A stretch of DNA of 64,000 nt from Phytoseiulus persimilis (GCA_037576195.1 CM075101.1:27342001-27406000), one strand, 5' to 3'. Shown: positions 33,835 through 46,522, counted from the stretch's first letter. Translations and numbers: made by a program. The notes: generated by a model from the letters alone, not told the origin.

Positions 33835-34168
33835 CTACGCGTGATTCCTCCTCAGGAACTCCTCTTTTCCGTTCGAGCCCCCGGTCCCGTCGTGGAAGCA
33901 AAAAGTCTTGACGTGGCCTCCCGCACCCCAAACTATCCGCTTGCCTTCTAGGAGAGAAACTGAGCCGTTTTGATATCTGTTGGCGGTCTCTCCTACTCGT
34001 GACTCGGAATTCTCTCCTGGCTGAGATACCAGCAACCAGTGGATCCTCTGGGTAATGTTCTCGTTACGATACAAGTACTCCGTGCATTCCCTCGACCTTC
34101 ATCGCAGGCGGAGTATGTTCAGAGAAAACACATCGTCAGGGAGATCCAGGAGAGTTGTGACGGGGACG
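33835..34168 (-). pseudogene. F-box-like fragment with in-frame TGA
   Basis: Following a strong minus-strand acceptor (GTCTCCCCCTCAG) one frame reads VTTLLDLPDDVFSLNILRLR, which matches the start of an F-box (LPDDVLxxILxxL pattern). A TGA then interrupts at 34101-34099. The same frame continues open for a further 87 codons, with a protein-like sequence containing one NIT glycosylation-like site and many charged residues, to a stop at 33835. The TGA follows CGA and is itself one C-to-T change from CGA, as expected for decay at a CpG. Alternatives are an unrecognised intron or a chance F-box resemblance. F-box proteins are SCF ubiquitin-ligase substrate adaptors. Confidence 0.33.
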
Positions 34169-37100
34169 CTGAGGGGGAGACATGAAACATTATTTGAGAC
34201 TGAAAAAAATCCGAGGCTTCTCTTCACTGGGACCAGCTACCGCAAACAGTGTCATAGGTTGCCGGAATGCTCGACGAGATGACATTATTTACCTGGAGTA
34301 TCACATCCTTGAGTACAGACACTATCTCGATCACATACCGGATTCAATAGAGTTGCTTACTGTCTGTCCCATGCGCGATTTCACGATTGTACAAACATTT
34401 TGGTCATCAAGGCTATCAGTGATGAAGATTGCATCCGTGAGAAATATGATTGAATGAATTCATAGGCCGTACGAGGTCTCATCATCGCGGAGTTCTGATG
34501 CTAGGGCGGGCACACTGGGTAGTTATCCCCAACATTGGCCCTCGCCATGGGGTCTTCGCAGAAGAAATACAACGGCTGAAAACCAAAGAAGGAAATAATT
34601 ATATGGAAAGGGCTAATGCTGTGCTTTTGGACCGGAGACGACTTTGTGGCCCGAAATCTGAGGCAAGCTATCTCTTCTGAACTAAGAGTTGTTTCAGGGG
34701 TCACTTCTCCATTTAGGCGCGTGTCTCCAGGATCAGAGGTGATCGAGGCGAACTCAGTGGAAGAACATGTCAAGTTTCTAGGCAGGGAACTCACCATACT
34801 GTCAGATTTGAGAATCGCTAGCAGGCGCGAAACGTTTCCTCATTCGACCACACACTTCACCGCGTCAAGAGCGGGAGGTCATAGCGCCAGCGGTAGATTA
34901 GATTCTTCTTGTTCTAGCGCTCTCATCGAGGTGGTGGGGTTTCTCCATATTTCCCATTCTCTCGAGGCCTGAGCCGCAGTCGCCCCTTCCGAAGCACTTC
35001 TTCCAACAAAGGTCCGTCCCATAGGACCGTGGAAGGCTGTTGTGGATGATCGGAGATAGGCTGCGAGGAAAGTTCGATCGAAAATCGATGGCGTAAGATT
35101 CAGAGTCATCATCCATCGCATTTTTGTTCCGGGTCCATGAGGGTCGTCCACCTTCCGCCTGCAGTAGCGACTGCGGACACGGGTCTCGACTTCTCAAAAA
35201 GCGGACTCCGTTTAGACCACTTGAGTTGATAGTCATGGTCTGCGGTGTCAAATTGAAAGAATTCCACGAAACGGAATTGGGACGACCCCAGACTAGACAG
35301 AGGAACCCCGGTTTTCAGGGTCTTCATTCCTCTCGAGTGGCTCGGATGATGCGTGGTGGTCGAAGTCGACCGGAACGGAAAACATGTTGACGCTTTTTGA
35401 GGTCCGTTGGGGATCGCCTCTGTTTCGTCTGCGACAGCAGCTGCCATCACCACGGAGTACTGCTTTCGGGGTCGACCTCGGGTGCTACAGAGAATATCTA
35501 CTCCTCATGCATCGGCCGCTCACGATAGCAAATTCGAGCCGGTTCGGGAAATTCCAAGTCCGCCCTACAGCGGAGTGACAATCCCGTTGGACGAGTTCGT
35601 CTTTTCCTTCTCAATTAGCCTCCTGAGCTTAAAGCCGCCATAGCGACGACGATTACAGCAACGACATGAGCTCTCGACGTTCACCAATGGCTCACCCGAG
35701 GAAGAAGCTCTACTCTGAGCCCCGGAAAATTTATAGGAGAGTTGAGAAATGAGCCCCGGTATCGAGTCAGTCGAGTCTTCCTTGTGCTTCTCTTCGGCCC
35801 TACTTCTGCCGTCCTTGTCCGTCTTCGAATCACAAATCCAGGCTCGCGTATCTCCTCTCCCTCATCCTCTACCGTCTCGGATTCCAATCGTCGTTCTTCG
35901 CCGAATGTTAATTTGGCCAGACACAGGCTTCTCCTGGAGAAAGATTTCCAGCGACCTGATCTGGCTCCAGCTCTCAGTCGAGTGTCGTCGCTGGCCGCGA
36001 AACGAGTGCTCCTCCGCGCTTTATTCGAGCCATCAGACCTCGGCTGAGCCCGGTATGATTTGTGGCATAACATCGATCGGACCCTGGCGTTATCAAGTGC
36101 GAGCCGCCATGGTGTGCAGGTCTGGTGGTTTGGATGCGCAAGTGTATAAATCAACCGAAGTCGGCCACTCGAGCCGCATCAGCAGTGGTGTCGGCAGCGG
36201 CCATCGAGCACGAGCGCGGATGTCGAATGAAAGCAGGGCTGCTACTTGATTTGTGGCCGTGGGGGTCGGTCCGCGGGCTCGGGGCGGGCGCGTTCAGTGG
36301 CATTCAAGAGGGACAAAATAACGTTTGCCTCCCTAAATAAGCACACCTCCAGACTCGAAGATGTTTTGTGGGACAGCCCGCGGCGAAAGTCATTGTGTTT
36401 CAATCTGCCGCGCTGTTGTCGTCGAGGTCGATGTCATTGTCAACGGTATTGTGGATGACATCCCGTTTGCCACCGGAGGGGGAATGCGGGACGCGAACTT
36501 CGAAGGGTTCTCGTTGAGAATCGCAGAAAATCGTTGCCGAGGGTGGAAAACAATGCAAACCGGGGTCGGGTCTTACGAGGCCGGGCGGAGGCGCTCAGGC
36601 TGACCGACGAAGAGATTCCATCTCAGCGCTATTGATTTTGTGCGACCGGCCGTACTCTTGGGTAAACAGGAGCGTGAAAGCAACGCTAACAAAAGGGAGC
36701 GATTGGCTCTGATAATTCCTAATTGTGACGCACACTGGTACGTGGTTATTGTTTTAGGCAACAGCACTCGACGACAGCTCGATACCAGCGTCCGAGCCCT
36801 GCGATTCGAGCATCCAAACAAGCTCCCGGGAAGCCGACAGAGGATTTCGGCCACGATTTTCTATCATGAGCTTGCGCGTCGGCTCTGTATCCGAAAGCTA
36901 ACCCACTGCACCTCTCTAGTGGATAACGGACTCGGAAAGAGTGGCTTCTGTTTTCACATGGAAAGCAAACACACAGAGCAGGAGATATGAAGCGAAAACG
37001 GAGAGTGTGTCGCGCCGCCAGACAGCGAGTTCTTCTGCTATTTGATGACTTCCTCATCTGTGTCAGTGGTCGCCCGAGGCTGCCTTTCCACAAAGCCGCC

Positions 37101-37494
37101 GGTCAGCCAACCTCCCACCTCTCACATCGTATCCAGTCTTCCTCCACGACGGTCTCTTCCCGTCGTCCACGCAGAAGAGGATTGGATGAGAAGGAACAAG
37201 CAATGCCCACACTCTGATGGAGCCATTAGATAACTACTTGCCGGAGCCGACCACGTCCTATGCCATGTTGGCTCGCTCTCTTGTTGATATCCCCCCTCGT
37301 CGTCGTCGTCGTTTTCCTCGATCTGAGTGCGACAACAAAATGTCACCGATGATGTTGTCAAGGGCGCTCTAATCGCTCTTGTCGAGGAGAGTCGGAGAGC
37401 GCGGTCGAGATTTCTCATCACCGACAAACTTGTGAGCGGATGATGCGTCGCTCGAAGAAGCGCCCTAAAGATACACCTGGAGACGATAGGGAGT
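34169..37494. other. No supported gene; overlapping frames
   Basis: A minus-strand donor-like site (CTCCAG then GTAAAT) lies near 34290, upstream of the F-box-like fragment, but its phase does not fit that exon. At 35681-36249 both strands are open for over 150 codons. The plus-strand frame around 36640-36990 contains an isolated NCDAHWYVVIVLG stretch faintly like a Ulp1-type protease histidine region, without the rest of the domain. Confidence 0.35.
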
Positions 37495-37777
37495 TCAAGA
37501 GTTTCTCCGAAGTTCAAAACTCTGGAAGCGGCCCCAGCGAAGGAATATGTAGATGAATTCGCCCCAGAAGTACGCCGCGATTCCTCCCATCCTGCCAGAG
37601 AAACCAGAGAAGGCCCGATCCCGGCCTTCCACGGACCGCTTCACCGGATCTGGCAGCTGATGTTCGAGCGAAAGGTCGTTATGCGAAGCCGGGTTGGGAA
37701 CAACTTCTGAAATCGGAGATTTCCAGCCGCGATTGGGAGGAAAAATTGGGACTCGTCCCAGGAATCGTTCCGTGTGT
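37495..37777 (-). CDS. Candidate exon of an unknown minus-strand gene
   Basis: After an acceptor (CATGGCTTGCTCAG) the frame is open in phase 2 for 93 codons to a stop at 37495. The product is mixed, with an aromatic hydrophobic stretch near its end (GIAAYFWGEFIYIFLRW). Just upstream, an ATG at 38086 with a strong start context (AGCGATGG) opens a 135-codon minus-strand frame running to 37679, which could supply an N-terminal exon. A further acceptor inside the exon (CCGATTTCAG) and a donor beyond the stop (CTCCAG then GTGTAT) suggest the true structure differs. No family is recognised. Confidence 0.27.
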
Positions 37778-38372
37778 CTGAGCAAGCCATGTAGAGAACA
37801 CTGGTTTTCGAGCTCCGCTGCGCTCCTCTGTAGACGATTGGTTTACGCCGGAAAAGTGGACGACGTCGATCAGACGAAAGCCTCTGGGCCGAGGGTGGGG
37901 AGCACTTTTCTCATCAGCTTCGAGCGAGGCGATGGAGATCGAGCAGAGAATGGAGTGAAATTTCCTGAATGTTATTGTTGCTCCTTCGCTCGGGATTAGA
38001 GCAGCCGCGATCTTTGTGCGGTCAGCAGGAAACGTAGGACAACGATTCCGAGGAGCGGAAATCGAAGATTCTTTCTTCGAAGCCATCGCTGGTTCTCTCG
38101 AGCTCTAAATCGCTTAAGCCCGTCCTGAGGAGTGCCCCTTCTTCGCAAACTGGCCGAATCCTCGTCAAATCATCGAATCGGCAACGCTAATTGTTTACTC
38201 TCTCGAAACTTCGTGGGAACGTGGCCTACTTCAAACCACGCGGATCTTTCTCGGCGTTTCGCCTCCCGTTAGCTCTCGCTGTTCCGAGCTATCCGACAAG
38301 TCGGCGGTGTGACACGGGGGCATCACGAACTAGTTCGAATAGCTTCATGCAAGGAAGACAACCGCCACAGCG

Positions 38373-39132
38373 ATGACGAGACCAGCATCGGCAGCAAATG
38401 CAGTGCCTTGGGCAAAGCACGAGACTAGCGGTAAGCAGGGAAGCGCCGGAGCAACGCGGAAAGGGGCGAGTCGCCGAATCGATTCGAAGAGCTCAACCGA
38501 TAGTACAACGATGAGCGGAAGAGAGCCCTTCAAGAGACAGCTGCCTATTTTGGGCATCGTGCCGATCGGGTCCTTCTCTTTCGAGGCTCTGGTTGCTGAC
38601 CTATCCAAATCGTTGCCGGATCCAACACCACAACGTGAGAGTGGAAACCAACCCCCAGAGTCAGCGATGGCACGCTAGTCGGTGGTGTATTCATCGCCAC
38701 TCCGGAGCCCGGCAGGACTCGATGATTTTCTCCGAGCCGGGGCTCCGGGTATTCGCAAACTGATTCGGCTGATGACATTCTCCTTCCGTCCGCACCCGAT
38801 ACAAGCATCCGTAGTTCACAACCACGGTGCACACCTGAAGCATCGCGACCCGTGATACTAATGAGATGCTTTTTTTTCGTTACAGATGCCATCGAGTCCG
38901 CCTCATTTGTGATAGGAGCCGTCGTCAGTCGGTCAGTCAAGCAGGCAGACGGGCGGACGGCGGTTGTAAGAAAAATACCATAGGGTATGGGGGCCGTGAT
39001 TTGCCATGGTCACCAGCGGTCCACTCCGATTCGAGTACCAAAAACACGAGACCGAGTCGGAGAAAAGCGGGCTGACCTAGCGTGGCAGTCCCCTGCAGAA
39101 AAACCGTCCAAGCAGCAGTCTAAGTACAAGAA
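38373..39132 (+). CDS. 5' exons of an unknown basic protein, with a 34-nt microexon
   Basis: Exon 1 (38373-38634) starts at an ATG with G at -3 and runs 87 codons to a donor (CAAC then GTGAGA) in phase 1. A microexon at 39099-39132, bounded by an excellent acceptor (CAGTCCCCTGCAG) and a perfect donor (AA then GTAAGT), matches in phase 1 and ends in phase 2. It encodes a Lys/Gln-rich stretch (KPSKQQSKYK). Exon 1 has a basic, Ser-rich first half and a more hydrophobic segment (RQLPILGIVPIGSFSFEALV). The 3' end is unresolved: an acceptor near 39322 would give a short terminal exon, and an open stretch at 39403-39597 is out of phase. No family is recognised. Confidence 0.38.
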
Positions 39133-39531
39133 GTAAGTGTGACGCTAAACGATTTTTCGTTGGCTTTCGAGCGATCGAATAGGAAGAGCGCTGTGATGCC
39201 ACATCGTTCCGTTTGCTCTCCGTGGGTTCTGTCCCGAAGAAGTATTTGATCACGCTCGGAGACTCTGTCACTCCAACTCGAGCGTGGAATTCTTACTGCG
39301 ATCTCGCAGCTCCCCGGTGAACATTGGCTGCTCCGAGGGGCAAGAATGAGATCGCGCGTTTCTCCCCAACGTGGACCAGAATCCCACCAATGACGGACCC
39401 GTTTGTCAGATGAGGCGATGACGAAATCGATGCAATCGCTCGCAGGGATTCTCGCTTGTTGTCCGAATATCAGCAGGAGAGGAACAAAGGAACAACTTCT
39501 CCGGCTCATCTTGCAAAGATTCTCTTCCGAT

Positions 39532-40074
39532 TCAGGTCCTGTGAGGCCCACTCTGCAGTTCCTCAAGGCTCACGGTGGGCCTCAAAGTAAAAGTTAGGTC
39601 AGAGCAGGAAAATGCGAAACATGATCGGTTATCGGGGCTCCGCGGCGCCGCTGTTGGGCTTTGAAGGCATCCTGAACGCGAAGTGGCTCGCCAGGTGCTC
39701 TGAGCGGGCCTCCGGACTCGCACCCGAACGGAACGTGGGGACCTCAACCTCTGGCCACTCGTTGTAGATGGCGTTGGTGGGGCTGTGGAGGCAAGTCTGC
39801 ATGCGTGGCAAACACCGCGCTGGCGGTTGCCCATCTCGTCAGTTGAGCTCTCAGCTGAAAAATGGGAAAAGAAAGCTCAGTCGGACCGTTGATACGGCCA
39901 CTCGCATTTTCTTGAGGGAACGGCTTTTCCCATTCATAAAATCTGCTCCAAGTCACAGAGCTGTGTTCGATTTTACTCACCGCAATCGTAGGCGCTGTTG
40001 GATCGGCGGTTACCCGTGCCGACTGGCCTTCCCATAGACAGCTTTGGATTTATTTCTCTTTTTTTCCCGTTCAT
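39532..40074 (-). CDS. Two-exon unknown protein, Ser/Arg-rich
   Basis: Exon 1 (40074-39981) encodes a basic N-terminus beginning MNGKKREINPKLS and ends in a strong donor (GCG then GTGAGTAAA) in phase 1. Exon 2 (39854-39532) begins after an outstanding acceptor (TTTTCCCATTTTTCAG) in phase 1 and runs 106 codons to a stop; the intron is 126 bases. The predicted 138-residue product has a CHAC motif and a Ser/Arg/Pro-rich remainder. A second frame in exon 2, from an ATG at about 39803, also looks protein-like (AIYNEWPEVEVPTF), so the downstream frame is uncertain and an internal intron is possible. The gene is convergent with the plus-strand gene at 38373. Confidence 0.35.
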
Positions 40075-42352
40075 GAAGCAATGAAGCCGAAGCAAGATGT
40101 GTCGCTATCGATAGCGCTGCGCAGCCCACGTTGAAGAGGGCGCGATGCCGGGCCACCCCCGATTCAGACCTTGACCTCTCGATCGAAACGATCCCTACAA
40201 GTGGAGCGGCGACTTCAGCTTCAGAAAAAGGCTGACCAGTTCAACGAAGCAGCTTTCTCTGCTCTTTGGGCTGAGGCAGTCTGAGAGTGAAGCCTTCTTC
40301 CTATGCTTTCCACTTGTCTGATCGCACTAAGTATGCGTTCTGGAAGCTAAAGTCCCTCACGCAACCTGGGCTCCAAAACGTCTCCTGTAATCGCGCACGG
40401 AAGAATAAATGTTTGATACTCGCTGAGTGAAACGAGTCGAACCGGAGTGCCGGCATCAGCTTTCTCACAGAAACAATATTCATCCACGTTCATTCTGGGA
40501 TGCTCGAAACGACTCTATTGATCCCGTCTAATCATCGCTTTGGTATCGAAGGCCAAAGGCTTCTGTATGTCAGATGTGGCGTGGTCGAGTCCCTGCGTGG
40601 GAGATCGTTCTGGAGTTGAATGTTTTCCTCGCCGCGACAGAGCAAAGAAGTCGCGTCACAAGTTGGCAGAGGCTCCCTCCGGAACGTGACAGGATCGCCA
40701 CGGCGCCCGACTTGTCGGTCCGCTCGTTTCTTCAACTTCCGAGTGCCGAATCGACGCAGTAGATACCTCTTGTTCTCATCATTAAAATATTCGTGATAGC
40801 CGTTGTTTTGCTGTTGCGACCCAATCCTGCCGCCAGGTGGTGCTGTGAGTAGTTTCGGCTAATCGCGCAAACACTAAAGCGGATGTCAGGCTCACCCTTT
40901 TCCGAGTATGCGCTTCACAGCGTTCCACCTGATGTCCCGAGGTAATTTTTCACTACAGCCGAGCTCGAGGATAGACAGAACGAGAGGCTCTCACTATGTT
41001 CAGCCAATGTCGCGAAACGTGAGTTTAGTTCACTTGAAGAGAGAGAAATTTTCGACGAATCGTTGCCTCTTCAATTGTTGTTCCGGACGGCATCTGTGGG
41101 ACTTTCTGTTGAGAGGAACGTAAGTATCACGTCTGTCCCCGGAATGGAGTGTAGCTGAATCTCTCTCGGTGCAACAGCCGATCCAAGTCATGCCCACCAT
41201 TAGCTCCCAACGTATATGCCTTGCTGCGCGAGTTCTCGCCTTCCGGGCAGTGTCTTACGATCTTTCTCTTCGACGCAGTCTTGATTGGCTCGTCGGATCG
41301 TTGAACCAAGCGGACGGATCAGGGTTTCTGACCGTCTGATGCTCGGGGCGGCTTTGTTTTTTTTTTTTCGAAGCCATTGTCAACCCAGTATTCAGCTCAT
41401 CAGCGTCGGGAAGTCTCCCAATTTAATGGGCGTGCTCCGCTCAAAGTGGTTCCCCTCTATTCCGGACTCGGTCCCGCGTTCGAATGCCGGAAATTCACTT
41501 TTCTCTTCATTGAGGTCGATCACTCGAAAAGAACGCCGAAGCAACGCGGCGATGCTCCTCGAATGAATCTCTGGTACTGTTCCGGTATAGCTTCCGAAAT
41601 TTCGTTTCTGTGAAGTTCGACTGCGCGCATGCCGAGGCCTGGGAGGAATTTATCGAAAAAAAGTCTCGCTGCCAGCTGTGTTGTGTAACGCTGTCAGGTC
41701 GTCGAATCATATCATTTCTTTCCGGTGGAATCCACGTTGAAAGTATCGCCAATATTATGAGCGCGAAGCGGAAGGACTGCTCTCGTTCGCGAAGGCCTGC
41801 TCTCAGCTGCAAGTTCATTGCCTACGAGACGGGTCTGTGGCGTAAAGTAGCTGTAAATGCCGTCGCAGAAAGGCAGTCACTAATTCTGTCGTGGCCGTGG
41901 CTCGGGCTTCGCTGCAGAGGAAACCTGTACTGGGGTGCAAACACCCGAGGGTACAACGGAATAGAACTACGTTTTCCATCGACCGAAAGGCATTCTGCAT
42001 CGACTTTTTATAGTTTTCTCCTGGCCGTAGGGACACATCATAAGCCAAACCATCACGAGTGAGACACACACACACACTCTGCAGATGCACGCCGCATACA
42101 TTTCAAGATACAACAACAGCGCTCCAAACTGCTCCGAGTGTGCCTGAGTACCACCCTACTTCACGGAGGGGCTTCAACCCGTTCCCTCAATTTCTCTCTC
42201 ACATCTTCACCAGAAGGGGAACCAATTCGAGCCGAAATCGTTGATGATCAAGGCTCTGCTCACTTCAGCTGGATCCTGAGAGATTGGGCAGGGAACAGTC
42301 CTGCCGTACATTTTATTTGATTGCATTGTTTTGTTGTTCTGTGCGAATTTAG
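40075..42352. other. No supported gene
   Basis: A run of about 12 T lies near 41357-41368. Minus-strand 41507-41818 and plus-strand 41610-42062 frames overlap each other and lack motifs, so neither is called. Confidence 0.38.
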
Positions 42353-42976
42353 ACGCCGTAGCCTACATCCTGGAATGCAGTTTCTGAACTCACGGCTATC
42401 ATTGCCATTGCGACACTTTTTCGTGCCCTGGAAGCGGGAAAAGCTTCGGGAGTTTTTGTCGGTCAGGGAACGCAGCCTTGGGGGAGCGATTCTCTCGATA
42501 TTTGTTCTGACGCGATTTCTGAATGCAATAACGCTTCTCGGAAGTCCCTTCCTCGATGAGAAGAAAATCAAACGCACGCTTCTCCAGAGGACGAAACGCG
42601 CAATCGGGGAAAGGCTTGATCCAAACAGGTCAATCTTTTCCGGATGGAGTCGCAATTATCTTCGGATTCGAAGGAATTCCTCGGTGCTGAGAACAGTGCC
42701 GTCCTATTCTACACGAATCTCAAACTCTGTTCGTTCTCTCTGATTCGAGACACTCCGGCTGAATGGAATCGTGTACGACTCCTGGTGATTCCCGAGAATC
42801 CGGAAGAAGATTCGATTCCAGCGGACGAATCCGCTTCAGATCTGTCGTCGCGCGATGGACACAACCCAATGCAACCCAATCGTTTGCCGTTTCCGTTAGT
42901 GGTGCTGTTTACAATAATAGCCCCGCAAGACGACCCACTGAGAGAACTGCGAGGAGAGTTACAATGGTCCTGGTGA
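42353..42976 (+). CDS. Candidate two-exon gene fragment, unknown
   Basis: Exon 42353-42628 follows a good acceptor (GTTCTGTGCGAATTTAG) and is open only in the phase-2 frame, ending in a donor (AACAG then GTCAAT) in phase 2. Exon 42697-42976 joins in the same phase across a 68-base intron and ends at a stop. The first exon has a hydrophobic run (GGAILSIFVLTRFLNAITLLG) followed by a basic helix. The second is acidic (VIPENPEEDSIPADESASDL) and ends with another short hydrophobic run. The second acceptor lacks a good pyrimidine tract. The upstream start is not identified and no family is recognised. Confidence 0.3.
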
Positions 42977-45487
42977 TGCAGGACGACCAGAGGAATATCT
43001 AGGCCCTACAGAGCACGCGAATGCTCGAATGCATGTCATCCTCCTAATCTATCGATCTATCGGAGCAAAGCGGGACATCATAAGTTCTTCGCTGTCGACG
43101 GCTGTGCCTAATGCTCTATGAAATTCGAACGCGTCGTGCCTCAATCATCCGATCCTCAGTCCTCACTCCCGGACGAATTCATCGGCGCTTCATTGAGTGA
43201 AACGATTTCTCTTCATGTCGAGAAGCAACCTCTGCAAGCTGGCTATGCTAAGTTGTGCGGGCTCGTTGGTAGATAGCGTTTTCATGTCACGGACGAGCAG
43301 CCTCTCCCGATACAGGCCGCATTTCGCAGAGTTCTGCACAGCCTTTTCTGTGTACGGGTCAACATGTGAATCAGCGTCTTTGTCACTTTTTGAACATCTC
43401 GAAAGCTCCTGCCGCCTCCGGGAATCGACCCCACGGCGCTCTCTGGTCACGGTGGTCGCAAATTAGCGTTCTTAACCCTCGAACAGTGTGTGGAAACTTG
43501 TTGAACCAGCTCTTGTTTTCACTTGTTCTGAAGGGAGGATAAAGGGTCGATCTCGATGCTCCCTTCCTTTTGCCACGTTTCCACCGATGAGACAACCGAG
43601 TGGTCCGAACGTGACATGACGATTGGCCTGTGGTAGCACGGCCTTATTGATAAACCTTATTGATGTAGTAGTGGCAAGGCACGCCACAGTGAAGCCTGGA
43701 ACGGAACCTATCTTTGATACCCCAGATGACAAATGATAGGATGCCCCTCCTTCTGCTTTTATTCCATGAAAAATATTGAGGAATGCTCGTATCGGATTCA
43801 GAGCGGGCCGCCTCTCTCTCGGGGAAGAAGCTCGGCTGTTCCTTCGCTGAAAACTTCAAGGATTCCCGTTCGATGATTCTCTCCTGCCTCCCAGATGCTC
43901 TTAACTGAAGATTCACGATACCAGGGCCTCGCGGAGTAGCTTGTTCTGGATGTTGTTCGTTGAGACTCTTGCTAACGATTTTCTGAGGGTTTCTAGAAGC
44001 CCAACTCGACTTTGTTCGAGAATGGGCAAAAGTATTTTAATGACCGACTTCTTCGGAGACGGCCACTATATCGAGGCCATTGTCGGAGAAGTTCTTCTCT
44101 GGTTACCAGAACGACCCCAGGTACCGGAGCGGAGAACGGATACAAAGTGGTTCATGGAAATGCCAATTGTCATAGAGTTTCCTCGGAGTCGAGACTCTTC
44201 TACAGATAGAATAGGAAGTTCTCGAGTGAAGGATGCGATGAATGGAGGGACAAGCAATCGAGGATGCTCACTAGGACCGGAAGAGGATCTCATTAGCGAA
44301 TAACAATGTACATTTGACGGCCGAGCGGGACTCACTACTGCCTGGCACAATAATCACCGTAAAAAGCTGCTCGACATCAGCGCCTCATGAACGTCAGCAG
44401 AAACATGCTCGCCGCCCTAGGAAAAACAAAGCATCAAACAAAGCCTTTGGGAGGCTCCACGGGAGGAGTCATCCAGGAGTCGCTTCCTGGCGACAAAAAC
44501 TCATCGGAAACAGTTGCAATCGGGTACGGCGAGTTTGACGATTTCGAGCCACAGACCAGCTCCTGTTGCGATTCCGACAAATCACTCACTCAAGACATCA
44601 AAAGCGGACTCATGCTTCGCAAAAGAATTCGAGCAGACTCATGTTAACGTTTCCACTCTCAACAAGATCAATAATACCTCTGGGGGAGACACACGTACAT
44701 ATTAAGCCGCCTATCCGAAATGCAGACCCAGCGTGGCAAACCGACTCGTTCTAAACAGACTGATGCTTTCTCTCCTACGCGTTCCTTCGAGTCAGCATCC
44801 GGTGGGAAAATCGACAGCCGTCCGAGAGAACCCAGGACTTCTGCAGCAGAGCCAGCTTGGAACTTCGGATTCCTATGCTGCTGAAACTTCATGAGTGAGC
44901 TATTGGTCGGCCGACATCGCGTCAATGCTTTCATCCGACCAGGGCGATCCTCCCGTCGTAACGTAGTCGCTTTTTCCGGATGGATCTGCAAGCAGAGCTC
45001 CTCCGTAACTCTACTCTGAACGAAAAAAGGGAAGAGTTAACGCGCAAGCGTGACCAAACATGAGAGTGAGTAACCTTAGACGAGAGGCGTTCGCACAAGC
45101 TTTCAGGACGCTTTCAAGATGAGGCCAGGCCGGACGAGGAAAAACGAGAACGTCCCGGGGACTTGGGAAAACTGTGGAACAAACCGTGATAGGAAAGGAA
45201 AATCCTCCTCATTCTCAGAACTGGCACGATGAGCGGGAGCGATAAACTCCCGAGTCCCCGTGAGCTGCTTCAGCATGGAAAACTTTGAGCTCGAAACTTT
45301 CCCGCGGGCCTGCTCGTGTCGGGAGTCTCCCTGCACATTGCTCGCAAGTCGGATATTTCGAGAAACTGAAAGATCAAAACGGCGGACGAGTCTCGCTCAT
45401 CCATTAACACATGCAACTATAACCATCGTGGACGGCGGATGAACGCATGCTCGTTCGATACCGCAGCGCAGGAACACGAAGCGAATA
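42977..45487. other. No supported gene
   Basis: Open frames at 43941-44303 and 44387-44647 (+) and 44066-44350 (-) are protein-like but overlap on opposite strands, and no splice chain links them. Confidence 0.35.
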
Positions 45488-46122
45488 CAGTAAAATCTCG
45501 ATTATATCAATGATGGATGTCAGAAACCGTTGATATAATCGAGGTTTTGATATATCCGAGGTTGACAAAGTCTGCGTTGCGAGACCCAGCATGTTCCAGA
45601 CAAAATAGGGTTCTGGGAGCCGTTTTCCGGATGGAAAGTCCGTCGGATCGTTCCAAAAATATTCTGGGGAACATATCTAGCAGGTGTCCAAGTCATTTGA
45701 AAATGATTTCGTCCTGCTCACAATTCTTTTGGGAAGGCTTCGAACGAGAGCTCTTAGATGGCTTCGAGGAACTCTCAGGAATGTGACGACATGTCGAAAT
45801 TGAGTCGACAAGATCCCGAGGAATCCCCCAAGTGCTGTATCAAGTCATTCCGCGAGTTTGATCGGTCCTCGAATAAAATTTCGCAAACAGTGCCGTTCCG
45901 TGCATCCGAGGTGGAGCCGGCTTGAACTCTCGTCAAGACCCTTTCAAAGCATTACGAGAACTGACTTCTTCAAGGAACGCGACTCTCAGCGTGCTAGATC
46001 TCATTGAGGGTGCGCTTCAGGCTGATACGATCGACGATGTTACAGTCTAAAATTGATCAAATCGACGGTTGATATAATCGAAAACTGATATGATGGAGGT
46101 TGATATAATCGAGGCTCTACAG
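45488..46122. mobile_element. Non-autonomous pogo/Tigger-like DNA transposon
   Basis: The 635-bp element is flanked by TA on both sides (45486-45487 and 46123-46124). Its ends are inverted repeats: the left begins CAGTAAAATCTCGATTATA, and the right, reversed, begins CTGTAGAGCCTCGATTATA; both continue TCAA. The CAGT..CTCGATTAT style and TA target match pogo/Tigger-type Tc1-mariner elements. The motif TTGATATAATCGA recurs in subterminal positions (45530-45543 inverted to the left end; 46069-46081 and 46100-46113 at the right). The interior has no transposase-like frame; the one 89-codon plus-strand frame (45517-45786) overlaps the left terminal repeats and is not conserved in character. It depends on an enzyme elsewhere. 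Confidence 0.75.
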
Positions 46123-46522
46123 TAAAAGCGATCTAGGAGGCACAGCTCGTGTCTGTGGCTCCGAGCGTCGCTGGCGCAAGCTCCCACGATATCCACACGA
46201 ACACTTATACGCATATAGGAGATCGGAGAAACAAATCAATCTTGTTCAGCGGAATGCGATATGCGGTTTGTCCGAGCGGTCAGCGTGCAGCTACACAGCG
46301 AGCTAGCCGCTTGGTTCGTGTGAGATAAACGACATGAGGCAGGGGATGCGGAAATTATCTGTCAGTCACGTCAAGTATATTTTCGGTTGTCGAGAGAGTG
46401 GCGTGTGTTGATACTCAGATTCCATCCATGGGACTTGCCCGTTGGCTAGCATTCTCAACAGGAATCACCGAGCGAGCGAATCGCACCGATGGCAAGGTCG
46501 TTGAGAACACCGAGGTTTCGCC

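Noticed and set aside
36640..36990. Plus-strand NCDAHWYVVIVLG resembling the His region of Ulp1-type proteases
   Set aside because: The Asp and Cys boxes of such a protease are absent, and the opposite strand is equally open.
45517..45786. 89-codon frame inside the pogo-like element as a transposase remnant
   Set aside because: It begins within the terminal repeats and shows no helix-turn-helix or DDE features.
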